Positions 21,525 to 32,528 of a DNA stretch of 35,869 nt are shown piece by piece. Source of the stretch: Schizophyllum amplum (Eukaryota > Basidiomycota > Agaricomycetes > Agaricales > Schizophyllaceae); the NCBI GenBank assembly GCA_007026445.1, contig VDMD01000199.1:1-35869 (forward strand). The letters are read 5' to 3'. Positions within the stretch are counted from its first letter, which is position 1; the number at the start of each line of letters is the position of its first letter. Below the pieces are notes generated by a model. The model did no database searches. It was not told where the DNA came from and saw nothing but the letters and a program-made list of their open reading frames with translations. The translations under genes and the position numbers were made by a program.

Positions 21525-23498
21525 TTAGAGCACCGTCACGCCGTCCGCCCGACGCACGTCCCGTGTCACGTCGAGCACGACCTCCAACCCCGCCTCCCTG
21601 AACTGTGCCATCTTCGCCGTGAATGCATCGTCGAAGGTCAGATTCCGCGTGGACGTAGCGAGCGTGAGCGCCATAAGCTGCGCGGGGAGCGGCGGTGATT
21701 GCTGCAGCGTCGCTGGCGCCTCCGCGAACGCCTTCTCCAGCAGTTCTGGGGAGTGAGACTGCACCAGATCCGCGAACATCACTGCCAGAGACTGCTTCTG
21801 TTCCGCTGACGCACTCCCTCGCCTCACGCACTCCAGGAGCCCTGCGAGCTCAGGATCGCACGCTTCCGCCTCGTGCATTCGCTGCACGACCGTCGGCGTC
21901 AATAGTCGGAGCGCTAGGAGCGTTGTTGAGGGCGCAAACCAGCGGCGCTGGCAGCGCGACTCCACCACGTCAACGATCTGCTGCCCAAAGACGTGCGCCG
22001 CCTGTTGGTCGAGCTCGTACAGATGCAACCGCTGCAGCTTTGGGAGGAGCTGCCGCTGCTTGTCGCCGTGATCCCAGATGAATGCGCCAATTAGGAAGCC
22101 GTCCAGATGCAGTCCCGTCCGCAATTCAAGCGTCTCAAGGGAGGGCTGGGCGCGCAGCACAGTAAGCAGATCTTCGCCTCGGAGAGGGAAGCCAATCGCG
22201 AGCCTGGTGAGAGCTAGCTCCGAGCGCCAGCTGAAGTCGTTGAATTCGCACTGGTCCCAGACAAACTCGATATCCGCCGGATCGTATGTCGGCCAGGAGC
22301 GCAGCTCGAGATCGCGCAGCGCGGGCGTCGTGATGAACTGGAACAGCGCCGAGAAGTCATCGTCGTCGTTCACCATTTTGAGCGTGCGCAACCGCGGCAG
22401 CATCGTTGGCCCACCGTCCGGTGTGCTGTCCTGGAAGAACAGACATGTTCCGAGCTCGCAATGCTCGAGTAGCGGACAGGTGCGGAGCAGCCCCACACAT
22501 GCCGCCCGCGGCATATATGTGTTGTTGAGGCGTACTTCAGTCAATGTGGTCCAGTCGATGACAAGCTGGCTCTGCGTGAAGCGGCCCATACTGCGCAGTT
22601 CCAGCCGGCGTAGCTGAGGTGTCTGCGAGAACACAACTATGCGCTCCGACTCTTCGACGCCAGCGGACACGAGCGAGTGCTTTGATATGATCAGGCGCTC
22701 GAGAGCGGGCATCGGAATGGCCTCGATAGAACAGAGTGACGAGTACTGCGACTTGGGTAGTTCCATCGCAAGCGTGCGCAGCGTACGCGCGTGGGGGCGG
22801 AAGAACGCGGCGACAGGGAATGGTGGGTAGTCGCGGTAGCGCGGGCGAGCGAAAAATCGGCGTTCTTTGATGGTGACGGCCATCTTGAGGGCAAGCGGTA
22901 CAGTACGGGCACGGCTCAGCCACGCCTCCACTATCTTGACACGCGATTCGTAGAAGCGGATCGCGTCTTCTGGCGTATCGCGTAGGAGGGCAGCGATGGA
23001 CATTTGCAGGTTGCACCAGGGTGTGGGTGTCCCAAGCGCGACGTCGCGCCAGCGGCTGCAGATGCTGCAGAGCAAAAGCGGGGCCTTGGTGGCGTCTGGT
23101 TTGACTGGCGCATCTTCCATGCAGAGCTCAAAGATGTATGAGAGAACCTCAGTGGGTAGGATACGGACGGGAGCGACTATGGCGCGGTGAAGGTCGACCT
23201 TTGCCTGACGCTTATCGCGACGGCATATGAGATCGTTGACGGTAGCCTGGGCTTGCTCGATCTGTATATTGAGCTGGTCGATGTCTACGGCGCCGGCATC
23301 AATCCTCCGAGAGAACTGTGCTGATTGCAGTTTGGTGGGCAATGTATTGGTGCGAAGAAGTCCGTATTCTTGATCGAGGCCGCCATCCTGTAGGCTTGTT
23401 AGTTGCAGTGAGATGCGTAGAGTAGATACAGATGTGCGCACCTCGAGAGCGTCCTGGGGCTCCTGCATGTGCGACTCAATCGAGACATTCGACTCCAT
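21525..23498 (-). CDS. F-box-like protein with N-terminal coiled coil
   Basis: Exons 23498-23442 and 23387-21525 give 639 aa. The intron 23388-23441 is 54 nt and stop-free, so it can be mistaken for coding. It has a GTGCGC donor, an exact CTAAC branch and a CTACAG acceptor. The leader (LLRTNTLPTKLQSAQFSRRI, then DQLNIQIEQAQATVNDL) forms a coiled coil directly before the F-box-like motif LPTEVLSYIFELC...CSRWRDVALGTPTPWCNL. This layout is characteristic of the large F-box-like family of mushroom-forming fungi. The body contains leucine-rich stretches (LRRLELRS, LRTLKMVN, LRDLELRSW). The expected role is as an SCF ligase substrate adaptor; target unknown. The frame is intact. Confidence 0.9.
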   Translation of the reverse strand: MESNVSIESHMQEPQDALEVRTSVSTLRISLQLTSLQDGGLDQEYGLLRTNTLPTKLQSAQFSRRIDAGAVDIDQLNIQIEQAQATVNDLICRRDKRQAKVDLHRAIVAPVRILPTEVLSYIFELCMEDAPVKPDATKAPLLLCSICSRWRDVALGTPTPWCNLQMSIAALLRDTPEDAIRFYESRVKIVEAWLSRARTVPLALKMAVTIKERRFFARPRYRDYPPFPVAAFFRPHARTLRTLAMELPKSQYSSLCSIEAIPMPALERLIISKHSLVSAGVEESERIVVFSQTPQLRRLELRSMGRFTQSQLVIDWTTLTEVRLNNTYMPRAACVGLLRTCPLLEHCELGTCLFFQDSTPDGGPTMLPRLRTLKMVNDDDDFSALFQFITTPALRDLELRSWPTYDPADIEFVWDQCEFNDFSWRSELALTRLAIGFPLRGEDLLTVLRAQPSLETLELRTGLHLDGFLIGAFIWDHGDKQRQLLPKLQRLHLYELDQQAAHVFGQQIVDVVESRCQRRWFAPSTTLLALRLLTPTVVQRMHEAEACDPELAGLLECVRRGSASAEQKQSLAVMFADLVQSHSPELLEKAFAEAPATLQQSPPLPAQLMALTLATSTRNLTFDDAFTAKMAQFREAGLEVVLDVTRDVRRADGVTVL

Positions 23499-26400
23499 GG
23501 TGCCGGTACGAACGTCTCGCCGACAATGGCGCTGCGTGAAGCTGGTCGGCTTATTTGCACCTGCTTGATGGCGCTGGCATCAGCGGCTCCACGAGATTCA
23601 CAATGCCTTCCAAATGCGGGTAAGTAACATGTTGAACTTCTTCAATAGTGATGTGTACGAAGATTCTTCTCTTACTGGGAGATCCGAAGTACTGCGTATG
23701 GATCACGAGGGATAGTGTGTTGCAAAATCCCATTCAGCAGCTTCTCAGCCAGTTCTCGTGAGCCCTAACTGTCTGAATAGTTGAATTGTACCTCGACCCA
23801 ACCTCGACCGGACAGGAGCCCTGACTTTCCAGTTCGACCTATACTTACGGCAGTGAGCCGCTGATGCAGGCGCCGGTCCCTGACATACATAAACCCATCG
23901 GTCAGCCACCCTTGCACCTAATAAAGCGTACTGAATAGAGGGTGGCCTAAATGCACTGCTGAGCGCGTGAACATAAGTACCGAAGACCTCAGTAGGCGCG
24001 CTCCGGAGCATGATGCCTCTCGCCGGAGGGCCGCCGCCCACCTGCATTTCAGTCGAAACACTGTCCCAGTGCGTCTCCGACTTGCCCTTGTCGCGCCGTA
24101 CCGGATGCAGATTCGCTCATTTCCAAGCTCCGATAGCAGAACATATAGTGACGCATATTTATCTCGCGCAGAGCAACGTCCACGCCTGGATGATAAACCT
24201 GCACCCCTTGTGCGACGTATAAGTAAGCGAGTCGAACTTTCGAGTGATAGCGCCATCGTCGCGGACGCCGGCAGCACGCCATCTACGCCATCCTCGATTC
24301 CGACTGACGCGGTCAACTGCTTCATCATGCAATGCCGGATACTAGGTATTCTGTTGAGGATAAACTCAGCATCGCATAGCACGCGAGAATCACCCCTTCC
24401 GGGCACCGCACCGATGCGCGCGAAAGGGGCCCACAGCTCACCAAGAACGGCATCGGCGACATTTCTAGTCGGCTGGATGCAGTAAGCCGTCGGCGCAAAG
24501 CGAACTGCTGGCCGGAGAGCTTGCCTAGTCTCCCGAGCCTGCCATATAGCGTCTCGTGAACCACCGCACCGGTGAGCCGAGGCCCCTGCGTGATCGTCCT
24601 GCTGTGCGCGTCCGAGTCAAGAACAAGCAGCAGACCCATCGAGAAACAAGGTGAAAAGGTCACGCTCGTACTTGAATCAGCACACCGCGAGACCTCGACC
24701 ACTGAACAAGGAAAAGAACGTCCTGCACAAGCAAATAATGCAGAACACCTTTGTCCTGAGGCGCATTGGACGCGGGGCCTAGCATAGAAAATAATTCTGA
24801 GCGATAAAACGTGCATGGCCCCACGACGCACCGTGCTCGCCTTGGCGATGACAAGCATCGAATGTCTGATTAGGTCCCGCACGACAAGCGCGCGCCCGAG
24901 GACAGCAGACGACAGCCGACGACATCCGATTGCGGGGCCGATGAATCCGGAGCACACTTGCCTGGGGAGATCGGGGAACGTACAGGAGATCGGGGCACGG
25001 GCCGCGAATGCGGTGGGGCAGGAGGAGGACGTGTATGCAAGTCGCCGGCGCGGGTGCGTAGTGGTTCCTAGCGAGTATATTGCACGGCCCGAGACCTGCA
25101 CTGCGAGGGCGTGCGCATTCATTCTCCGCGGCGGCGTACCGGGCTAGGTGTAAACGCCTGCCCAGTGGCGGCGCGAAAGATGGATCATGAGCTAGCGGGA
25201 GCGTGTAGGAAGCAGAATCGGTAGACTTGCTTCTACGACGGACCTTGAGACCACTGGGGAAGGACGCAAAGACCGGAAATCGAGACTCGAGAGGTGACGC
25301 ATGCGCCTAATAACATGCAACGTTGAGGCAAGATAAGCCTGGGACGGGAAGTTGTGGCTTGCGATGGCCCACGCTGCCGTGCAACGGGAAGACTGGAAGA
25401 ATGCAAAGCAGAAGACAAGCTCGAGCCGTGCCAGACACGACCAGGACCAATGAGGGCCCCGTGGTCAAAATTCAAGACGGATGGACGAGCGGAGCGAGGT
25501 CGTCTGTGTAGAGGATGTCAGTTCGAGCGTTAACAAACTGGGAATGCCGCCCGCAACAGTACTTGAGGGTCAGGCGGGGGTGAGGGAGGAACGTAACGGT
25601 GGCCGTGCACGGTGGACGCACATGCGCATGCTGCTCACGTGCGAAAACCGACTTGAAGTCACGACAGAGTCACGAACGTGCGGATGATCCTGGGGGATGG
25701 TCCCTTTGTCTTCGTTGAACGTTCAATGATCAATGGGGGTCGAAAAACTTCAACTTGCACGTGCCTTTTGGTAGAAAATGCTGCGCGCATGGATGACGAA
25801 TGTAGAAGGCTGAGGCGGGGTCCCCAGTGCAGAATGCAGAGGACAGCACATGCTCATGATGTAGCTATCGGAAAGCGAAGGGATATGCTGCGCAGACTCT
25901 GAGGTAGTACGAGCGGAAGATAGCGAAGACGAATTTTTCCGGCTAAGGAAGCTGAATGTGACTCTGGTTCGACTCGGCGGCTTCGCGTCTACCTTGTGCG
26001 CTGGGGTCCCTGCGGACAAGCCTGAAGCTGGCCAGCCATGCACCAAGGTCCACACGAGGACATGTGTGCCCCGAGACAGTTGCCACGCTGCAGGCCTCGA
26101 GCCTCTGCGAGGCCACGAACGTCACCAGGACGCCGTGACTGTCACCAGCATTCGTCGCAGGCCATCAGCGAACAACAGGCGCGTGCAAAGGGCGTGGGTA
26201 ACATCTCCGAGGAGCGTGTTTGTTGACACGGTATGGCAGTGGTATGGCCGTGTGACTGCGCGTTGGCGCCAGGGTGCTGCGTGCGCAGATCCCGCGCGCC
26301 TGGTGACGATGTCGAATGTGGTCCAGACCTGTGAGCGACGGAAGAGCGGGGCGTGACAGGGTGGAGGGAGGCACCCCAGCAGCTCGAAGGTCCCACTGGG

Positions 26401-28067
26401 CTGTGGGAAGGGGAGGGATCGCATACCGAACCAGTTGCGAAGGTGGTCCTACTTACGATCAAGGATGGACTCGGAGAGCCGAAGAACGCGGGCATTGTCA
26501 GCAACGACCGACGGAGCGCACTGGCGCATGTCCACAATTGAGAAAGATCGAGCCGGACATGGAACTCGCGGTTATGAATCGTGCGAAGTGCCTTCGTCTG
26601 TAGGGGACCATGGCACGGCCTTGAGGCTTTGGAGGCTGACGGCCGCGGCGGTACGCATCCCGCTAACTTGCCTTCGAAGAGCACAAGACATGCCCAGACA
26701 CGCACTGTACTCCTCTGTTAGTCAAGAATATCGGGTAGGGTCGGAGCGCTTACCCCAATAGGCCCACAATGCGCAATAACAGTCAACAGGATTCCACGTC
26801 AATCAGGGGAGGAATCTTAAGCGTACGAGCAGTACGAAATTTAGAACGTGTGTGGGGAAGTAAGCGATGGAACGCAAAAGACAAGAACAGGCTGGTGGAG
26901 CTTGTATATATTAGAAACGCTACGCGAGCGTTGTTGATGAGCATGGTGCGAGAGATGTCGAGAAACGGCGCGATTTGAGTGAGAATAAGCGCCTTGCGAC
27001 TGTGTTACGGTCGCTATGGTTGAAGTCGTCGTCGACCCTCCGTTATGCCGATGGTATCTGAGCTTGGGAACGCGCGACAGGGTGCTATCCTAGTGGCGGA
27101 GCCGTAGAGTTCGTGACGTTCGTTTGTCCCTAGACGTAGATGTCGAACCGCTGCAGTAGACCACTTGCGTCAGGCCAATCCTTTACCGCTCAGGTGACGA
27201 GCGTGGGGCTTGATGAGGGGTTCAGGGCACATAAGGTCACCGTGCGAGGACATACTTCAAGTCAAGTGAGCTAAGGTATCAGCCCGTGGCGAGTCTCAGG
27301 CCGCCGCGGCCATAAACAAAGGCGAGGGTTCAGAAAATGGGGTCAAGTGAGCCTGGTCGAGAAAGTACACACGGAGGACAACATCGGACAACAAAGAACG
27401 GTCAACCGTGCGGGCGCTGCGTGACCGTCGCCAGGCGGAGGTGTGTTAAGTAGAGGTGTGTCCGGCCGTTGCGAACGAGCCTTGTTCCTGCCTCAGCAAC
27501 GGAAACAAAAAATCGGCTTCGTGACATCACTGATGACGCCTATTTTTGAGTCTTTTCGTTGTGACTCCGTCCGCCCGATTGCGAGCTTGAGCAGCTCACC
27601 GACGAGGATGCGATTGTGCGCAGCGGGAATGACTGCAAATTTGCGGTGAGCATGCTCTGAAGTTGAAAATTGTTAGGGGGGCACCTTGAGCGGTTGTCGT
27701 GCTTTGGGTCCAGGCCAGTGTCGAGATCATTTTCGCACCAGCGACTGGCGGGGTCCAGGTAGACACATTAAACCCCAGTCGCACAGTGCCCACGTTCATC
27801 CCGCCGGCCGCGGCGGGATCTGGCTGGGAATCTGCCTTTCTCGAAGCTAGCCGTACAGTATTTTTCGGCCCTCTTGCCGCGAATCGACGCGTTCTACGCC
27901 CCACGTTCGCCGGTCAACGACCTCCTGGACCAGACCAGATGACCGGTTCACTTCAAGCGGCGAATGCGCTCGGCTCGAATGCCTGATTAGGACATGGCTT
28001 GTGCGCTCACGTGAGCAGACCCCCTTGCCCTTTCAGACCCAAATTTTCCAATTGCGCGCGTTAATTG
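23499..28067. other. Long stretch without a recognisable gene
   Basis: About 4.6 kb, long for this otherwise tight locus. Open frames exist on both strands (265 codons at 24325-25122 minus; 187 codons at 26142-26705 minus; 132 codons at 25958-26356 plus). Their translations are rich in Ser, Arg, Pro and Cys, show no family motif, and do not link through plausible introns. From about 25.2 to 27.1 kb the plus strand is purine-rich. I saw no terminal repeats, transposase or reverse-transcriptase motifs. It may be an extended regulatory region for the Ecl1-type gene, non-coding transcription units, or decayed sequence. Confidence 0.5.
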
Positions 28068-28088
28068 ACTCGATGAATCGAGTATAAA
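28068..28088 (+). promoter_or_regulatory. TATA box abutting a palindrome, Ecl1-type gene promoter
   Basis: TATAAA lies at 28083-28088, 73 bases before the ATG at 28161, and is followed by a pyrimidine-rich leader. Directly upstream is the palindrome ACTCGAT-GA-ATCGAGT (28068-28083), whose last base is the first T of the TATA box. The TATA call is strong by position; a protein-binding role for the palindrome is inferred. Confidence 0.6.
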
Positions 28089-28160
28089 GCGGACGGGCGA
28101 TCACTCGTCTTTCTCCCGACTGCCATCCCAACCCGACCCCCGCCGCCGTCGCACCCAGCG

Positions 28161-29474
28161 ATGGTCAACGCCGCCATGTTCGCTTTTGAAGATTTAGAAA
28201 GTTGCCTCGTCTGCGGGAAGCAGCTCAAGGTCGACGGGTGCGCGCGTCGGCTTCTCCTTTCATGCCGCCTTACTCATGCCGATAACAGGACCGCGTACTG
28301 TAGCGACGAGTGCCAGAGCCTGGATACCGCGTCGCCTTGCATGTCGTCCGCCAGCAGCGCCCTATCCTCTCCACACATTGGCTACGCCCCTGCCGGTGAC
28401 GTGCCAGCGCTTGTTCCGTCCGCCCTGGGCTCCGCGCTATCAACCTTTCGCTCCCGCAACCGCTATTCGATGTCGTCGTCTTCCGCCTCCTCCACTGCCT
28501 GGTCGGCGGGCGAGGACGAGGACGATGAGGACGACGACACCGGCGTTAGCGAGTACAGCTTCCACGACGGCGATGAAGTCGAGACCAAGGCGGGCACACC
28601 GGCTACAACCATTCACCACCCGGCCATATCGTATGCACGCCGACCGTCTGGCACGAACACACGCTCCGTCGTGCCACAATTACACCGCCGTACTTCCTCC
28701 CAGTCTTCGTCCGGCCACGTGCGCGGCACACCTCAGAGCGTACCCATCAACTCACGCATGCGCGGCGGCGCGGACGACGAGGATCTTTACTCGGACTGCG
28801 CGTCGTCGCGTGAAGAGTCGGACTATCCCGAGGACGAGCATGAGAGTGCAGTGAAGCTACGCAAGCAATCGACGATCACAAAAGCGAAGCGTTCCCGCAA
28901 TCGCGCCAGCCTCCCCGCCTACTTCTCGCTTCTGCAGATGGACACCTCCTTGTCCATGGGCTCCCCAAAGAAGCCTGCTCAGCGGCAATCGCCGACAACA
29001 CCGAGGTTGAGTCTGGCGCAGGCCCCGCCTGGTCTGATGTCCGCACCGCCGACGACCCTCACGCACTGCACTCCTCGAGGCCGTCGGAGAGACCCAGACC
29101 AGTCACGAAGCAGCGACCGCGACCGGTCAACCCGCTCGACATCGCGTTCTCGTCACGAGACGATTGTTGGGCGCTCGCCGCCATTCCGCTCTCGCACCGG
29201 CGTCCGAGGCAGCGTCGAGAAAGTGTATGACTGGGCAAACGTCGGTCTCCTGCGTGGCCGTACGGCGGTCCGCCGCAACAGCTCGCCGCCACCGAAGATG
29301 CAGCTGCGACTGGAGGAACGCGTACGCGGTCCATCCGCCGATGACGGCCGTCGTGGCCGTGCACGCGTGGAGGATTTGGACGGGATAGGGACGAACGACG
29401 CGCACCCGGGGCTCGGATGGGGTAGGACGGGGCTCATGCGTCGCGAACGGTCTCATCACCGGTTCGCTGTCTAG
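28161..29474 (+). CDS. Ecl1-type zinc-binding regulator, two exons
   Basis: Exons 28161-28237 and 28289-29474 give 420 aa. Splicing the 51-nt intron (GTGCGC...AACAG) joins CLVCGKQLKVDG to TAYCSDECQ, making a C-x2-C...C-x3-C zinc knuckle like that of the Ecl1/2/3 family, named from fission-yeast genes that extend chronological lifespan and respond to stress. The rest is low complexity: Ser-rich blocks, an acidic run (EDEDDEDDD), and Arg/Ser-rich RSRSRH-like segments near 29100-29160. A regulatory, probably nuclear, protein is likely. The zinc knuckle sits at the very N-terminus, as in the family, but the protein is far longer than the yeast members; I believe longer forms are usual in basidiomycetes. 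The intron is stop-free, so retention would insert 17 residues between the cysteine pairs. Confidence 0.8.
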   Translation: MVNAAMFAFEDLESCLVCGKQLKVDGCARRLLLSCRLTHADNRTAYCSDECQSLDTASPCMSSASSALSSPHIGYAPAGDVPALVPSALGSALSTFRSRNRYSMSSSSASSTAWSAGEDEDDEDDDTGVSEYSFHDGDEVETKAGTPATTIHHPAISYARRPSGTNTRSVVPQLHRRTSSQSSSGHVRGTPQSVPINSRMRGGADDEDLYSDCASSREESDYPEDEHESAVKLRKQSTITKAKRSRNRASLPAYFSLLQMDTSLSMGSPKKPAQRQSPTTPRLSLAQAPPGLMSAPPTTLTHCTPRGRRRDPDQSRSSDRDRSTRSTSRSRHETIVGRSPPFRSRTGVRGSVEKVYDWANVGLLRGRTAVRRNSSPPPKMQLRLEERVRGPSADDGRRGRARVEDLDGIGTNDAHPGLGWGRTGLMRRERSHHRFAV

Positions 29475-31985
29475 GCGTGCGGCGATATCACCACCGCTGG
29501 ATGACGCCCTTCCGGGACGCCAGATACGACAAAAGCAATACGACTCCCCGACGATAACGCGCCTTCAATATTCGCGCACGCCTTCCCTCCTCTTCCTCGC
29601 ATATTCTCTAGACGGAACATAGTCGCTGCATCAAGAACGCCTACCATACACTATTCTATCACCACTCGCATTCCACTCATCATGTTCTCTCGTCGACAAA
29701 CGGCGCCCTGCTGCTCAACCACTGCTTTTTTATCTGCCACAAAACCGACGTATATATAACATCCGGCACGCATGGCCGCGCGCACAGCAGGGCGTGCGCG
29801 TGGCCCCCCTTTCTACGTACTTATTGCCGTCGTTCTCTGCGCCTTTGCTGGGGCGCCCATTATCATCATCCTCATCTTAGTCCAACCACTACAATAAACC
29901 TTCATGCGATCCGCGTTATGTTTTCAGTCGCCCTATTGAACGACATACCCCCCCGAACACAGTCTCTTCGTACCTTCGTGTATACTTGGATTTACTTGGG
30001 ACTTTATCTTTCCGTACTGTATAGGCGAAAGTGAAACGAAACGAAACAGTGAATTGTATACATATTGCGGTGCTTGAGAAGACCCTCGCTTGCGCTTGCC
30101 TACTTTCGTGCGACGCGTCAGAAAATTGAACTGGGGGTCAGGTCAGGGTCAGGTGATTCTGCGAACCCTCGGCAAAATCCGCACCGAGGTCCGATTTAGC
30201 CTTCCCATCAGCCTTGTTGACTTTCGACCACCTGAACTTCGAGCATGGTCCTGCGCCACTCTTCTGCGCGGCGCCTTGTGGCTTTGTCGACGAGAGTCTC
30301 CGTACGTCATCCACACCTCTTGCGATTGCGCGCGATGGGGTGCGGCCGTGTGTCTGAGGTCTCGAGGTCGACGGTCTCCTGGGGCGACGGAATGTCGTCA
30401 CGAACCCGCGCTGGTGGGCATGTCATACGTAGCGGCACACGTCTCTCATGGCCTCATTCCGGCGTACATCCGATGCTTGCGCCTGACAACGGCTAGATAT
30501 TATTATCTGCATCGATCTTGGCGAGCCGGGAAGGTGAACTTCGCAGTCAGTGACCTCATCAGTGCGCGTCTCAGTCTGCCTCGCGGGTCAATTACTTTTA
30601 CCTAGCCGCCAGCGGGTCGACTGCGAGCGCGACTGGGACACTGCGAAGGTCGAACCGCCTATGTACGCGGGAGGGACCTCCGTCGTACGCCCGGCAAAGG
30701 GCCGATGGGATGTGTAAGGTGCGCGTTCGAACGCCCGAGAAGACTCGACTGTTCTCTCTCTGCCTTCTGATGCGGGTCGCAGGTCCCGGTCAGCGCTCAG
30801 CGCGCCTTGCCAAGTGCGCTCAGTAGTCTCTCGCCCAAGCGAGGTATGCTGTCATGATGTGGCATCGTATTCGCTGGCGCACGGCCCGGTACCCAAGTAT
30901 GGCGTGTTGACTGGTGCGCATCGTCTGAATTTTCTAGTCATTTGAGGGAACAGGCCTCTTCCGGCGCTTCTTGAAGCTTGACGGTCGATGCCTGATGCTC
31001 TCTTTCATCAGTGACGAGGACCACACGACACTTTGCGTTGGTCCGGGCTTGCAACGTTACGGGGCTAAAACGGGTTGACTGGGTGGTTGCTGACGAACCG
31101 ACACATACGAGCCGCTTTCTTCTTCGCCGTGACCTCCCGCGCGCTCAAGCGCGGGCACACTTTCCTCCTAGCCCAATCGTGTAGATACGCAACTGATGAC
31201 CGGGGACGCCTGCTGACCCTCGGGCAGCTTCGATGCACATCGTCTGCATAACGAAATCTGTGACTTGGTGAGTACCGTCATTCTCGCCGCATTCGAAGCT
31301 TGAAGCTTGAAGCATCGAATTTTATGGCGCACTTTATCGATGCTTTCTGCACACTCTGGGAACAGTCTAGAAATATCTGGACTATCTGTCAGGGTCTCAA
31401 GAAGATTTCAACTGCCGAATTATGCACGAGGTCATCCCAGGCAAGAGTCAATTGGTGCCGTCCATCGTGTTGCAGCCTACTCAAGCGTCTCGTTGCAAGT
31501 CATAGGTACGCTGACTCAAATTTCTATAATGTTTGGCGAACTGAATCCACTCGCAGAAAGTCCCGTCCTTGCCCTCGGAATATGAACATCCCTGCACGTG
31601 ACCCTGGGAACAGCAACTACAGACCGTCGGGCTCAGCTGTTCTCTCAAAGTTCTCCCTCTACCAGCCTTGCATCCCTCGAGTTATATTTGGTTAGACCGG
31701 ATACGAGCCAGGCCTTCAGGATACATGTACACAGTGGCCGTTGAAGAACGTGTCCCTCGGCAAAGCGTCTGAAGCGGCTGTGTGCGGCAGTCAGGCAGAA
31801 GGCTCGTCGGACGTGGATGCACCCCAAGCCACTGCACGCGTCTTGGCGTTATTATTGATGGGGGCGTGGGTAGGGCGCGATGAGAACGTGGCTCGTGGCC
31901 CCAGCATTGTAATTGAGATGGTGGCGGGCGATAAGTAATCACTGGGGAATCAGCACGACGTAGGGCGTCGAGGGCTGCTGAAGCC
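29475..31985. other. Region without a supported gene
   Basis: The first 450 bases are AT- and pyrimidine-rich with TATATATA and poly-T tracts, as expected of a 3' end. After 30.1 kb the sequence is GC-rich with short open frames on both strands (for example 30090-30605 plus and 30138-30401 minus). None has a family motif or plausible splice partners. A small repeat is noted at 31291-31320. Confidence 0.5.
31291..31320. repeat. Period-7 repeat framed by an inverted repeat
   Basis: AAGCTTG is repeated twice with a third partial copy, and the block is bounded by ATTCGA (31291-31296) and its reverse complement TCGAAT (31315-31320). Small and of unknown meaning. Confidence 0.5.
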
Positions 31986-32528
31986 ATGGCGAGTAACGAA
32001 GGTACAATATGTAGAGAAATAGTACAGAGGAAACATGAAGACGGGTTGCGTGCGAAAACGGGCACGCGAGGAGATGCCCATAGGAGCACGCGGGGGGTGG
32101 TGGGCAGCGACGAAGGGAAATACGTGACGCGGCGTGCGCCTCTTGTCTTTGTACACTTCAGATGCGCCTCGCCCTCTGAGCCAACCGCCACCATTGAGCG
32201 CATATCGGACTCTAGCTACAGGCGACTCCGGGCCGCAGATCCCACGTCGCCCCCCGACGCCCTGGACGCCGCCGCACCCGCACCCGCAGCCGCTCCGACC
32301 AGCCTCGTCCCCGCCACACGCCCCCGCGACGCTCTCGACGCACCCACAGACGCCCACGAGCGCACACCCACCCCAGGTGCGATCGCACACACGCACCCAC
32401 ACCCCAGCGCTCATCCCGCCCCAGACCAAGAATTCGCTCGCGCTCGCAAGCGTCCGCGCCTCGACCGCTCCCCGCCGCCGCCGCCGCCCGCCCGCGCTCG
32501 CATCGATCGCCGCCTGCCGCGCCCCGCC
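31986..32528 (+). other. Open leader in frame with the Gid7-like gene
   Basis: From ATG at 31986 the frame stays open for 181 codons into the likely start of the Gid7-like gene at 32529. The second half is C-rich and Ala/Pro/His-rich, with a basic RKRPRLD segment near 32448 followed by a proline run. It may be the true N-terminus of the WD40 protein with a nuclear-localisation-like signal. It may equally be a GC-rich 5' leader open by chance. The sequence does not decide. Confidence 0.35.

Noticed and set aside
24325..25122. 265-codon minus-strand open frame
   Set aside because: Composition (Ser, Arg, Cys, Leu) looks like GC-rich non-coding DNA; no motif, no splice partners, no membrane or signal features.
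25958..26705. Overlapping open frames on both strands around 26 kb
   Set aside because: Both strands are open over the same bases with Ser/Pro/Arg-rich translations, which is typical of non-coding GC-rich DNA.
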